Assembly: GCA_028289965.1 (NCBI GenBank)
Contig: JAQGKS010000052.1
Location: forward strand, 1 to 64,000
From: Sphingomonas bacterium
Lineage (GTDB): Bacteria > Pseudomonadota > Alphaproteobacteria > Sphingomonadales > Sphingomonadaceae
Length of the DNA: 64,000 nucleotides
Direction: 5' to 3'
Numbering within the stretch: the first letter of the stretch is position 1; the number at the start of each line of letters is the position of its first letter. Under the pieces are notes generated by a model that saw only the letters and a program-made list of their open reading frames with translations, did not search any database and was not told where the DNA came from. This document shows positions 43,644 to 51,433 of this stretch, in pieces. Made by a program: the position numbers and the translations under genes.

Positions 43644-44327
43644 CTACAGCCCGCGTGCCTCAAGCGTCTCGATCAGGAGCCGCTCGAACGCCTCGCGGCG
43701 ACTGCGACGCGCCGCGATCAGCTTGCGGCGATCGCGCGAACGGAGCGCCTGCAGCAGCGAATGCTTGCTCACCACGCGCCGCTCCTCGCTCGCCCGCCGC
43801 GGCAGCGGCAGCAGGGCGCGAAACCGGTCGGTCAGCATCCACAGCCGCATCGCCTCGCGCATGATCGTCTTCTTCGGCGTCAGCGCGAAGATGATCGTGT
43901 GGAACTCCTTATGCTCGTCCCACCAACGCGTGCGATCACCGGCGTCGAGCAGGTCCTCGAGCCGCTGCGCGCGGCCCTCGAGGTCGGCCAGCACATCCTC
44001 CTCGGGCCACTCGATGGTCTGCATCAGTTCGTCCTCGACCAGCGAGCGCAGCGTGAAGAGTTGTTCGGCCTCATCGCGGGTCAGTTTGGTGACGAAGAAC
44101 CCGCGGTTCGGATCATGCTCGACCACCCCCTCCGAGCTGAGCAGCTTGAGCGCCTCGCGCACCGGCACGCGGCTCGCCTGGAACTGCTCGGCAAGCTCGG
44201 TCTGGCCCAGCCGCATGCCGGGCGCGAGGGTGCCGCGCGCGATCAGCGAGCGAAGCTGGTCGGCGATAGCGGCGGGAACGCCCCGGTCTGTCGAGACGGG
44301 AGCGGGAGTTTTCGAAGTAGCGGTCAT
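43644..44327 (-). CDS. GntR-family regulator, FCD type (candidate island regulator)
   Basis: ATG 44327 is preferred because the open frame upstream of it is antisense to the next gene. The 227-residue protein has a GntR winged helix (LRSLIARGTLAPGMRLGQTE and ASRVPVREALKLLSSEG) and an FCD-like helical domain with EHKEFHTIIFAL and VVSKHSLLQALRSRD. The two visible His may be ligand or metal positions, while the third expected His is an Arg. A perfect TNGT-N3-ACNA palindrome (44386-44396) lies in its own promoter, as expected for autoregulation, so it is my first candidate for the protein binding the island-wide operator. Confidence 0.88.
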   Translation of the reverse strand: MTATSKTPAPVSTDRGVPAAIADQLRSLIARGTLAPGMRLGQTELAEQFQASRVPVREALKLLSSEGVVEHDPNRGFFVTKLTRDEAEQLFTLRSLVEDELMQTIEWPEEDVLADLEGRAQRLEDLLDAGDRTRWWDEHKEFHTIIFALTPKKTIMREAMRLWMLTDRFRALLPLPRRASEERRVVSKHSLLQALRSRDRRKLIAARRSRREAFERLLIETLEARGL

Positions 44328-44385
44328 CCCGGCCAAGTGCCTACAATCTCGGCATTTGGCAATGCCGCCATCGCCGCTTGCAGAA

Positions 44386-44396
44386 TCGTATAACGA
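44386..44396. promoter_or_regulatory. Perfect operator in the GntR/HIBADH divergent promoter
   Basis: TCGTATAACGA matches TNGT-N3-ACNA exactly. It lies 58 bp from the GntR start and 39 bp from the dehydrogenase start. The second half-element 13 bp on (GTGTAGATGAT) is degenerate. Confidence 0.7.
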
Positions 44397-44435
44397 AAGT
44401 GTAGATGATTTAGGAACGACACCATAGGAGCGCGT

Positions 44436-45317
44436 GTGGCGAACATCGGCTTCATCGGACTTGGCATCATGGGCTTGCCGATGGCGGGCCACCTCGCGGC
44501 TGCGGGCCATTCGCTGTTCGTATCAGGCCGCAGCCGCCGGCGCGACGAGATCGAACAAGGCGCGACCGCTTGCTCGAGCCATGCCGAGATTGCCCGCCGC
44601 AGCGACATCATCATCACAATGGTGCCGGACACCGCCGATGTCGAAGCGGTGCTGTTCGACACCGGCGGGGTCGCCGAGGGCCTCTCCGCCGGCAAGCTGG
44701 TGATCGACATGAGTTCGATCGCCCCCCTCGCCACCAAGCGCTTTGCCGAGCGGATCGCGGCACTCGGCGTCGACTATCTTGACGCGCCGGTCTCCGGCGG
44801 CGAGGTCGGCGCAAAGGCCGCGACGCTGACCATCATGGTCGGCGGCAGCGAGGCCGCGTTCGAGCGCGCGCGGGCGCTGTTCGACGCGATGGGCAAGAAC
44901 GTGACCCATGTCGGCGAAAGCGGCGCGGGGCAGACCGCAAAGGTGGCCAACCAGATCATCGTCGCGCTCAACATCGCCGCAGTCGGCGAGGCCCTGCTCT
45001 TCGCCAGCAAGGCCGGGGCCGATCCGGTGCGGGTGCGCGAGGCGCTGCTCGGTGGCTTCGCCAGCTCGCGCGTGCTCGAAGTGCATGGCGAGCGCATGCT
45101 CAAGCGCACCTTCGCGCCCGGCTTCCGGATCGACCTGCACCACAAGGATCTCGGCCTCGCGCTCGCCAGCGCGGGCGAGCTCGGCGTTTCGTTGCCGCAG
45201 ACCGCCTTCTGCCGCGAATTGCTCAACGCAGCGCGCGGCAATGGCGAAGGCGCGCTCGATCATTCGGCGATCGTGCGCCAACTCGAACGGCTCGCGGGCC
45301 ATGCCCTGGGGGAGTGA
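44436..45317 (+). CDS. 3-hydroxyisobutyrate dehydrogenase / tartronate semialdehyde reductase-like
   Basis: GTG 44436 starts a 293-residue beta-hydroxyacid dehydrogenase with IGFIGLGIMGLPMAGHL (NAD(P) loop), DAPVSGGEVGA (substrate loop) and the catalytic Lys in GAGQTAKVANQ. Such enzymes interconvert beta-hydroxy acids and semialdehydes. It overlaps or abuts the following SnoaL-like gene (6 nt) and SDR. A divergent FCD regulator is usual for this type of gene. A second family member with a different C-terminal domain is at 51.4 kb. Confidence 0.9.
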   Translation: MANIGFIGLGIMGLPMAGHLAAAGHSLFVSGRSRRRDEIEQGATACSSHAEIARRSDIIITMVPDTADVEAVLFDTGGVAEGLSAGKLVIDMSSIAPLATKRFAERIAALGVDYLDAPVSGGEVGAKAATLTIMVGGSEAAFERARALFDAMGKNVTHVGESGAGQTAKVANQIIVALNIAAVGEALLFASKAGADPVRVREALLGGFASSRVLEVHGERMLKRTFAPGFRIDLHHKDLGLALASAGELGVSLPQTAFCRELLNAARGNGEGALDHSAIVRQLERLAGHALGE

Positions 45318-45322
45318 TTGGC

Positions 45323-46252
45323 ATGAACAAAATTCTCGGAACCTTGCTTGCGGCCGCCGCCGCCGCCGCGCTGATCGGCGCCGGCCCCGCGCCGCGGTCC
45401 CAGACGGAGGCGACCCGCAAGGTCGCGAGCGCCTTCCTCGACCGCTATTTCATGCAGCATAATTTCGGCGCTTATGCCGAATTCGCCGAGCCCGGCTTCA
45501 TCCAGCACAATCCCAATATCGCCAGCGGCGTCGCTGGGCATCGGGCGTTCTTCGCCAAGCTGCAGCAGGGCCCGAAAACCGACCCGAGCAAGGCGCGCCA
45601 CGTGACCGACATGGTGCTGGTCGATGGCGACCTGTTCGCGATGATGCACCACAATGTCCCGGGGCCGGGTGCCGAGGCGCGTTTGTTCGTCGACCTCTGG
45701 CGCGTCAAGAACGGCAAGATTGCCGAGCATTGGGACGTGGTCCAGCCGATCCCGGCGTCCATCCCGCACGGCAACGGCATGGCGTGCGGCAATTATGAGA
45801 CCCACGAGCGCGCCGCACTGTGGACCGACAGCATTGCCAGGCCGACCTGCGGCCTGCCCGATCCAAAGGCCAGCCGTGCGACCTCGCTCAAGGTCTATCA
45901 CGACTATGTCGCCGAGGTTGCCAAGGGCGATGTGATCGGCGCGATCGAACGCTGGTTCGCGCCCGATTACCGCCAGCACAGCCCGATCATCACCGACGGC
46001 AAGCAAGGTGCGATCGACTATCTGCGCAAGGAATGGGGCGACCAGTCCGCCGTCCCGCCGACGCTCGGCCCCCAACGGATCGTCGCCGAAGGCGATCTCG
46101 TGCTGGTCCATTATATCCTGACCGACGGTACGACCAAGAAACAGTCGGCCCAGGTCGACATCTTCCGCATCGCCAACGGCAAGATCGCCGAGCATTGGGA
46201 CATAAAGCAGCCGGTCCCGGAAAAGACCGCGAGCGGCAACCCGATGTGGTGA
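45323..46252 (+). CDS. Exported two-domain SnoaL-like protein
   Basis: ATG 45323 gives a 309-residue precursor with a signal peptide (ILGTLLAAAAAAALIGAGPA). It has two NTF2/SnoaL-like units, unit one with NFGAYAEFAEPGFIQHNPNI and KIAEHWDVVQPIPAS, unit two with WFAPDYRQHSPIITDGKQG and KIAEHWDIKQPVPEK ending SGNPMW. Both units keep the conserved motifs, unlike the 13.2-kb homologue. Export suggests it acts on the substrate in the periplasm, perhaps binding or rearranging it. It lies between a beta-hydroxyacid dehydrogenase and an SDR. Confidence 0.8.
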   Translation: MNKILGTLLAAAAAAALIGAGPAPRSQTEATRKVASAFLDRYFMQHNFGAYAEFAEPGFIQHNPNIASGVAGHRAFFAKLQQGPKTDPSKARHVTDMVLVDGDLFAMMHHNVPGPGAEARLFVDLWRVKNGKIAEHWDVVQPIPASIPHGNGMACGNYETHERAALWTDSIARPTCGLPDPKASRATSLKVYHDYVAEVAKGDVIGAIERWFAPDYRQHSPIITDGKQGAIDYLRKEWGDQSAVPPTLGPQRIVAEGDLVLVHYILTDGTTKKQSAQVDIFRIANGKIAEHWDIKQPVPEKTASGNPMW

Positions 46253-46275
46253 CTGAGATCGACGGGGGAAAACTG

Positions 46276-47103
46276 ATGGCCACCACTAAGCGTTGGTTCA
46301 TCACCGGGTGCAGCTCGGGCTTCGGGCGCGCGCTCGCCGAACTCGCGCTCGATCGCGGCGACCGCGTGGCGGTGACGGCGCGCGATCCGCAATCGATCGC
46401 CGACATCGTTGCACGCGCGCCCGACCGCGCGGTCGGACTAAAGCTCGACGTGACGGATCCGGCGCAGGTCCGCGCCGCGCGCGACGCGGCATGGGCGGCG
46501 TTCGGTGGGATCGACGTGCTCGTCAACAATGCTGGCTACGGTCTGCAGAGCGCGGTCGAGGATGCGACCGACGACCAAATTCGCCATGTGTTCGAAGTTA
46601 ATGTCTTCGGCGTGATCGACACGATCCGCGCATTCCTGCCGCGGCTGCGCGATCAGGGAAGCGGCCATATCATCAGCGTCACCTCAATCGGCGGGCGCAC
46701 ATCCGGCGCGCTGGTCGGGCTCTATTCCGCAACCAAATTCGCGATCGAGGGCCTATCGGTAGGTCTCGCCGGCGACCTCGCGGGGCACGGCATCAAGGTG
46801 ACCGTTGTCGAACCCGGCGCGTTCGCGACCGACTTCGCGACCCGTTCGCTGGTCAACGCCGGCGCGAGCCCGGCCTATGCCGAGGTCGCCCGGCAGGTTG
46901 GCGAGTGGCTCGCCCACGCTACCTATGAGGATCCTCGCGGCGCCGCCCGCGCGATCGCCGCGCTTGCCGATCTGGAGGAGCCGCCGGCCCAACTGCTGCT
47001 CGGCCGCGCCGCCGCCGACATCATGGAAGGCGTGCTCGAAGCGCAGCTTGCCGAGCTGCGGCGCTTCAAGGCGTTGTCCTACTCGGCGTCCGAACCGGGC
47101 TGA
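46276..47103 (+). CDS. Short-chain dehydrogenase/reductase
   Basis: ATG 46276 after GGGGGAAAACT is the likely start. The 275-residue protein has FITGCSSGFGRAL, VLVNNAGYGL and catalytic YSATK, the pattern of the retinol-dehydrogenase-like SDR group. The 57.0-kb SDR is a clear paralogue with the same motif set. It is the last gene of the dehydrogenase - SnoaL - SDR unit and is convergent with the metallo-hydrolase gene. Confidence 0.9.
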   Translation: MATTKRWFITGCSSGFGRALAELALDRGDRVAVTARDPQSIADIVARAPDRAVGLKLDVTDPAQVRAARDAAWAAFGGIDVLVNNAGYGLQSAVEDATDDQIRHVFEVNVFGVIDTIRAFLPRLRDQGSGHIISVTSIGGRTSGALVGLYSATKFAIEGLSVGLAGDLAGHGIKVTVVEPGAFATDFATRSLVNAGASPAYAEVARQVGEWLAHATYEDPRGAARAIAALADLEEPPAQLLLGRAAADIMEGVLEAQLAELRRFKALSYSASEPG

Positions 47104-47142
47104 GCCTCGGGCTCGCTCAGCCGAGCCGGATTGCTGGATGGC

Positions 47143-48024
47143 CTAGTCAAGGAATTCGAACCGGAACGCCGCGCCGTCGCGGCGCACCCGCCCGGCCGAC
47201 TTCCCGGCGAAGTGCGCGGGGAAGAACACCACCTCGCTATCGGCATAGGTCTCGAACAGCCGCACCCGCTGGCGCGAGGCGATCGCACCCTCCTCGTCCG
47301 CGAAGAAGTGCAGGTCCGGCCGCACCAGCTGCACCGGATGGTGGAAGCAGTCGCCGGTGAACAGCGCATGCCCGCCGCCGCGCTCGGCGTGGATCGCGAC
47401 GAGGCCCGGCGAATGGCCGTGAATATCCTGGAGCCAGATGCCGTCGCCAATCTCGCGATGGACGACATGGTCGCTCTCGACGATTTCCGCCCGCCCCGCC
47501 TCGACCACCGGCAGCACGCTGTCGGCGAACGCCTCGCGGTGCATCGGCTCGGCATCCTCCCGCCGCCAATGCTCATAATCCTTGCGGCTGAAGACGTAGC
47601 GCGCATTCGGAAAGGTCGGCACCCAGCGGCCATTTTCGAGCCGCGTATTCCACCCGACATGATCGGCATGGAGGTGCGTGCACATGACGATGTCGATGTC
47701 GCCCGGCGCGATCCCCAGCCCGGCCAGCCGCTCGAGCCAGTCTGTGCGCAGGTCGTTGGCAAAGGGCATGCTGCGCGTCTTGTGGTTGCCGTTGCAGGCA
47801 TCGACGAGGATGTTGAGGCCATCGACCCGCAGCACATAGCTGTGCACGCTCAGCTTGAATCCCGCCTGCTCGGGCTCCTCGGCGAGTTCCTCGCTCCAGT
47901 ACCAGCGCTTGAGGCGGGCGAGATCCTCCCGCGTGACGCCAGGGAGGACCATCGGCATCGGCAGCGCGCCGTCCATTTCCCAAAGCTTGTCGACGCGCAT
48001 CGCGCCGAGCGTGACCTGCTTCAT
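47143..48024 (-). CDS. Metallo-beta-lactamase-fold hydrolase (lactonase-like)
   Basis: ATG 48024 gives a 293-residue protein with the dizinc motif THLHADHVGWN (HxHxDH), HGHSPGL and GDCFHHPVQL, the layout of AHL-lactonase-type and other lactonases in this superfamily. It may open a lactone produced during ring fission, or an ester; the family does not tell. An operator half-element lies 34 bp upstream. Confidence 0.88.
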   Translation of the reverse strand: MKQVTLGAMRVDKLWEMDGALPMPMVLPGVTREDLARLKRWYWSEELAEEPEQAGFKLSVHSYVLRVDGLNILVDACNGNHKTRSMPFANDLRTDWLERLAGLGIAPGDIDIVMCTHLHADHVGWNTRLENGRWVPTFPNARYVFSRKDYEHWRREDAEPMHREAFADSVLPVVEAGRAEIVESDHVVHREIGDGIWLQDIHGHSPGLVAIHAERGGGHALFTGDCFHHPVQLVRPDLHFFADEEGAIASRQRVRLFETYADSEVVFFPAHFAGKSAGRVRRDGAAFRFEFLD

Positions 48025-48057
48025 CCGGCTCTCCTCTTTCACGATGATTAGGCAGGA

Positions 48058-48068
48058 TTGTATCCGAT
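48058..48068. promoter_or_regulatory. Operator-like site before the metallo-hydrolase
   Basis: TTGTATCCGAT keeps the TNGT half of the operator. The weak partner TGATTAGGCAG (48045-48055) lies 13 bp nearer the gene. Confidence 0.4.
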
Positions 48069-48201
48069 TCAAAGCGGGAATATGCCCGGCCCTTCAACCA
48101 CGCCGCGTCTGGTTGCCCCCCGCGTCGGCACGCACGGCGCGCCACGCGCACGACCAGCCCAAGCGATGACGGCACGGCCGCGAGTTGACCCGCCGCGCAG
48201 A

Positions 48202-48225
48202 TCGTTATACCAAATCGTATTCCAA
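48202..48225. promoter_or_regulatory. Tandem operator before the LigJ-like operon
   Basis: TCGTTATACCA (48202-48212) is a perfect TNGT-N3-ACNA match, and TCGTATTCCAA (48215-48225) a near match 13 bp on. They end 21 bp before the ATG. Confidence 0.75.
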
Positions 48226-48246
48226 TAATCAGCCGGAGAGGCCCAC

Positions 48247-49257
48247 ATGATCGTAGACTGTCACGGCCACGTCAGCGCGCCGGCCGAGCTGTGGGTCTAC
48301 AAGTCGCTGCTGCTCTCGCACCGCGGCGAACACGGCAAGCGCTTCCCCGACCTCACCGACGACGAGATCCTCTCCTACACGAACCGCAAGGAGATGGCGC
48401 CGTGCGGCCATCTCGACATGCTCGACCGGGTCGGGACCAACTATCAGCTGCTCAGCCCCCGCCCGTTCCAGATGATGCACTCGGAAAAGCCGAGTTACCT
48501 GATCGACTGGTTCACCGAGGCGACCAACGACATCATCGCGCGCCAGTGCCAGCTGCTGCCGAACCGGTTCGCGCCGATCTGCGGGCTGCCCCAGGCGGGC
48601 GGCGAACCGGTCGAGCGCGTGCTCGCCGAACTCGAGCGCTGCGTCACTCGCCTCGGTTTCAAGGGCTGCCTGCTCAACCCCGATCCGTTCGAGAATAGCG
48701 GCATGGAGCCGCCGCGGATGGGCGACCGCTATTGGTATCCGCTCTACGAAAAATTGTGCGAGCTCGACGTCCCTGCCCACATCCATTCGGCGGGGTCGCG
48801 ATCGGCGCGGGCGCCCTACACGCTCAACTTCCTGCTCGAAGAGACGATGGCCGCCTACGGCCTGATCGAGAGCGACGTGTTCAAGGATTTCCCGACGCTC
48901 AAGATCGTGGTCAGCCATGGTGGCGGCGCGATCCCCTACCATGTCGGCCGCTTCCGCGCCTCGGCGATCCGTCGCGGCGAGGAGTTCCTCGATAAGATGC
49001 GCCACCTTTATTATGACACGGTGCTCTATTCGGAGGAGGCGCTGCGGCTGCTGATCAAGACGGTCGGCGCCGATCGCTGTCTGTTCGGCGCGGAATGCCC
49101 CGGCGTCGGCTCGGCGGTCGATCCCGCGACTGGGCGAACGCTCGACGACATCGCGCCGTTCATCAAGGGCTTTGACTGGCTGAGTGCGGCGGAGAAGGAC
49201 GCAATCCTGTTCGGCAACGCGGTCTCGCTGTTCAAGCTGGATCCGCCGCGGGCATGA
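48247..49257 (+). CDS. LigJ-like amidohydrolase (4-oxalomesaconate hydratase family)
   Basis: The 336-residue protein has MIVDCHGH (HxH, residues 6 and 8), ELERCVTRLGFKGCLLNPDP, RYWYPLYEKLCELDVPAHIH, KDFPTLKIVVSHGGGAIPYH and a final DDIAPFIKGFDWLS segment. These match the 4-oxalomesaconate hydratase LigJ of the protocatechuate 4,5-cleavage pathway in layout and motif order. It is followed by two RraA/aldolase-type genes through ATGA overlaps, as expected if the product goes on to 4-carboxy-4-hydroxy-2-oxoadipate aldolase. I leave the symbol empty because identity to LigJ cannot be measured here. Confidence 0.82.
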   Translation: MIVDCHGHVSAPAELWVYKSLLLSHRGEHGKRFPDLTDDEILSYTNRKEMAPCGHLDMLDRVGTNYQLLSPRPFQMMHSEKPSYLIDWFTEATNDIIARQCQLLPNRFAPICGLPQAGGEPVERVLAELERCVTRLGFKGCLLNPDPFENSGMEPPRMGDRYWYPLYEKLCELDVPAHIHSAGSRSARAPYTLNFLLEETMAAYGLIESDVFKDFPTLKIVVSHGGGAIPYHVGRFRASAIRRGEEFLDKMRHLYYDTVLYSEEALRLLIKTVGADRCLFGAECPGVGSAVDPATGRTLDDIAPFIKGFDWLSAAEKDAILFGNAVSLFKLDPPRA

Positions 49258-49913
49258 GCGACATCCTCGAACGGCTCGTCGCGATCGACACCTGCGCCTT
49301 GTCCGACGCGCTCGACAAGCTCGGGCTCGGCGGCCAGGTCACCGGCCTCCGGCGTGAATCCGGCGCCGGCCGCATCGCCGGTGTCGCGGTCACCGTCCGG
49401 CTGGGCACCGGCGCGCCGCCCCCCGGCCCTGCCACCCACCTCGGCACCAAGGCGATCGAGGCGTCGGGCGACCGCACCGTCATCGTCGTCGAACAACGCA
49501 CCGGCGTCGACGCCGGTTGCTGGGGCGGGCTGCTGACCCGCGGCGCGCGCCATGCCGGCGTGCGCGGCGTGATCGCCGACGGCCCGGTCCGGGACATTGA
49601 CGAGGCGCGCGATCTCGACTTCCCGATCTTCACCAACCAACTCACCTGCCTCACCGCCCGCGGCCGCGTCGTCGAAAAGGCGACCAACGTGCCCGTCCGC
49701 ATCGGCGAGGTCACCGTCGAGCCCGGCGACCTGATCGTGGCGGATGGCAGCGCGGTGATCGTGATCCGGCCAGGCGATGCCGAAGCGGTGCTCGCCGCCG
49801 CGGAGGCGATCGTCGCGCGCGAGGCGGCGATGATCGCGGAGATCGCGAAAGGCACGGCAATGAGCGAAGTGCTCGGCGGCAATTACGAACATATGCTGGA
49901 GAAGGATCGATGA
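49254..49913 (+). CDS. RraA-family protein / HMG-CHA aldolase-like (first copy)
   Basis: The start overlaps the LigJ-like stop (ATGA). The 219-residue protein has GVIADGPVRDIDEAR with the DGxxRD motif and VEPGDLIVADGSAVIVI, characteristic of the RraA/4-hydroxy-4-methyl-2-oxoglutarate and 4-carboxy-4-hydroxy-2-oxoadipate aldolases. These class-II aldolases split the hydrated intermediate into pyruvate and oxaloacetate (or a similar oxo acid). Coupling to the LigJ-like hydratase supports an aldolase role over an RNase-regulator role. Confidence 0.85.
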   Translation: MSDILERLVAIDTCALSDALDKLGLGGQVTGLRRESGAGRIAGVAVTVRLGTGAPPPGPATHLGTKAIEASGDRTVIVVEQRTGVDAGCWGGLLTRGARHAGVRGVIADGPVRDIDEARDLDFPIFTNQLTCLTARGRVVEKATNVPVRIGEVTVEPGDLIVADGSAVIVIRPGDAEAVLAAAEAIVAREAAMIAEIAKGTAMSEVLGGNYEHMLEKDR

Positions 49914-50566
49914 CCGCCGACCGCAATGTGGACCGTGCCACGGCACTCGACACCGCGACGCTGTCGGATGCGCTCGACCGGCTCGGCATTGTCGGCCAGT
50001 GCTATGCCATCGGCGGGCGCGATCCGTCCTTCGCCATGGCCGGCCGCGCCTTCACGATGCTGTGCGGTCCTGCGGGAAAGCCCGCCGGCACCGTCGGTGA
50101 CTATATTGACGACGTGCCCGAAGGCCATGTCGTCGTGATCGACAATGGCGGACGAGACGACGCGACCATCTGGGGCGACATCCTCACCGAGATCGCGCAC
50201 CGCCGGAAGCTCGCCGGCACGTTGATCGACGGCATCAGCCGCGACGTCGCGCTGTGCCGCGCGCTCGGCTATCCGGTGTTCAGCAAGGGCCATTGGATGC
50301 GCACCGGCAAGGACCGTGTTCAGGTCGAGCAGATGAACTGCCCCGTCAATATCGGTGGCGCGCGGGTCGCGCCGGGCGACCTCGTCCGCGGCGACGCCGA
50401 CGGCGTGATCGTGATCCCGAAGGCGCACGAAGATGCCGTGCTCGATGCGGCGGAGGAGATCCACGCCGCCGAGCACCGCATCCGCGAAGCCTGCCGCAGC
50501 GGACTGCGCCTCGACGAAGCGCGCCAGCAGTTCAAATACCACTCCCTGCAGACGCGCCGCGACTAA
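49910..50566 (+). CDS. RraA-family protein / aldolase-like (second copy)
   Basis: It overlaps the first copy by 4 nt (ATGA). The 218-residue product has GTLIDGISRDVALC (DGxxRD) and GDLVRGDADGVIVIP, and WGDILTEIAHRRKLAG before the active loop. Both copies retain the catalytic Arg-Asp. Tandem non-identical copies suggest a hetero-oligomer, or two aldol substrates produced by the pathway. The stop overlaps the convergent amidohydrolase gene by 4 nt. Confidence 0.83.
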   Translation: MTADRNVDRATALDTATLSDALDRLGIVGQCYAIGGRDPSFAMAGRAFTMLCGPAGKPAGTVGDYIDDVPEGHVVVIDNGGRDDATIWGDILTEIAHRRKLAGTLIDGISRDVALCRALGYPVFSKGHWMRTGKDRVQVEQMNCPVNIGGARVAPGDLVRGDADGVIVIPKAHEDAVLDAAEEIHAAEHRIREACRSGLRLDEARQQFKYHSLQTRRD

Positions 50567-51408
50567 GCGTCGAGCGCGAACAGCCGGCGCGCGGTGCCAT
50601 ACAGGACAGCGGCTTGCTCGTCCGGTGCAAGCCGCTGTACCGCCGCCTGCGCGTCGCTTACCGCCTCGCCATAGCTGCGCCCGGCGGGGAGCACGTCGCT
50701 GCCCCAGCACAACCGGTCCGCACCTGCAAACCGCACGAAGCGCTCGATTGCCGCCGCGGCGTCGCCCTGCGCCCCCACCAGCCGCCCGATTGTCATGTCG
50801 CTGAATTTGAACGTCACGTTGGCGAACTCGGCGAGCGCGGCGAGCGGCGCGTCGATGCCGAAGTCGGGCTCGCCATCCTCCACGGCGGCCGCGCCGAGAT
50901 TGTCGACCAGCACCGGGGTTTCGGGATGGTCGCGGATCAGCAGGCGAAGCGCTGCGATTGCCGCGGGCCGGTTCCATGGGAACAGATGCACGTCGATCAG
51001 CGCCCCCGCGTCCGCCGCAGCCGACCACAGCGCGCGGCTTTCGAGCCAGCCGAGGTCCGCGCCCTTGTGGGGCTCCATCAAGCGGATACCGGCGACGTGA
51101 CGGCTCGCCAGCAGCCGTCGCGCCTCGGCACCATGCGTCTCGGCGCGGTCGACCGTGCACAGCGCGCGCAGCCGCACATCCTTGGCGGCAATGGCGGTGA
51201 CCAGCCGGTTGTCGAAGCCATGGAAGCGGCCGCGCTGGACCAGCACCGCGCCGGCAACGACAGCGTCGGCGAGCGCGGCGCCCAGCCGCTCCGGCGATAA
51301 TGACGCCTCGACCTCGCCCGGGCGGGGAGGCTCGGCGTCCGGATCGAACGGGAAGCGATCCCGATCGTCGCTGACGATCAGGGCATGGCAATCAATGGGC
51401 TCGAACAT
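50563..51408 (-). CDS. LigI-like amidohydrolase with altered active-site motif
   Basis: ATG 51408 gives 281 residues of amidohydrolase-2/LigI-type TIM barrel. Aligned to the 60.4-kb relative, conserved parts are VLVQRGRFHGFDNRLV, GIRLMEPHKG, HLFPWNR and LCWGSDVLPAG. However, the N-terminal HxH is DCHALI (second His replaced by Leu), and the usual DHF/DHxG His is Asn in DNLGAAAV. The family includes metal-independent lactonases such as 2-pyrone-4,6-dicarboxylate hydrolase, but those keep the HxH. The protein may be a changed enzyme or a binding protein. It diverges 25 bp from the next gene. Confidence 0.8.
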   Translation of the reverse strand: MFEPIDCHALIVSDDRDRFPFDPDAEPPRPGEVEASLSPERLGAALADAVVAGAVLVQRGRFHGFDNRLVTAIAAKDVRLRALCTVDRAETHGAEARRLLASRHVAGIRLMEPHKGADLGWLESRALWSAAADAGALIDVHLFPWNRPAAIAALRLLIRDHPETPVLVDNLGAAAVEDGEPDFGIDAPLAALAEFANVTFKFSDMTIGRLVGAQGDAAAAIERFVRFAGADRLCWGSDVLPAGRSYGEAVSDAQAAVQRLAPDEQAAVLYGTARRLFALDA

Positions 51409-51433
51409 AACAGCTCTCGTGCAGGAGGCATGG

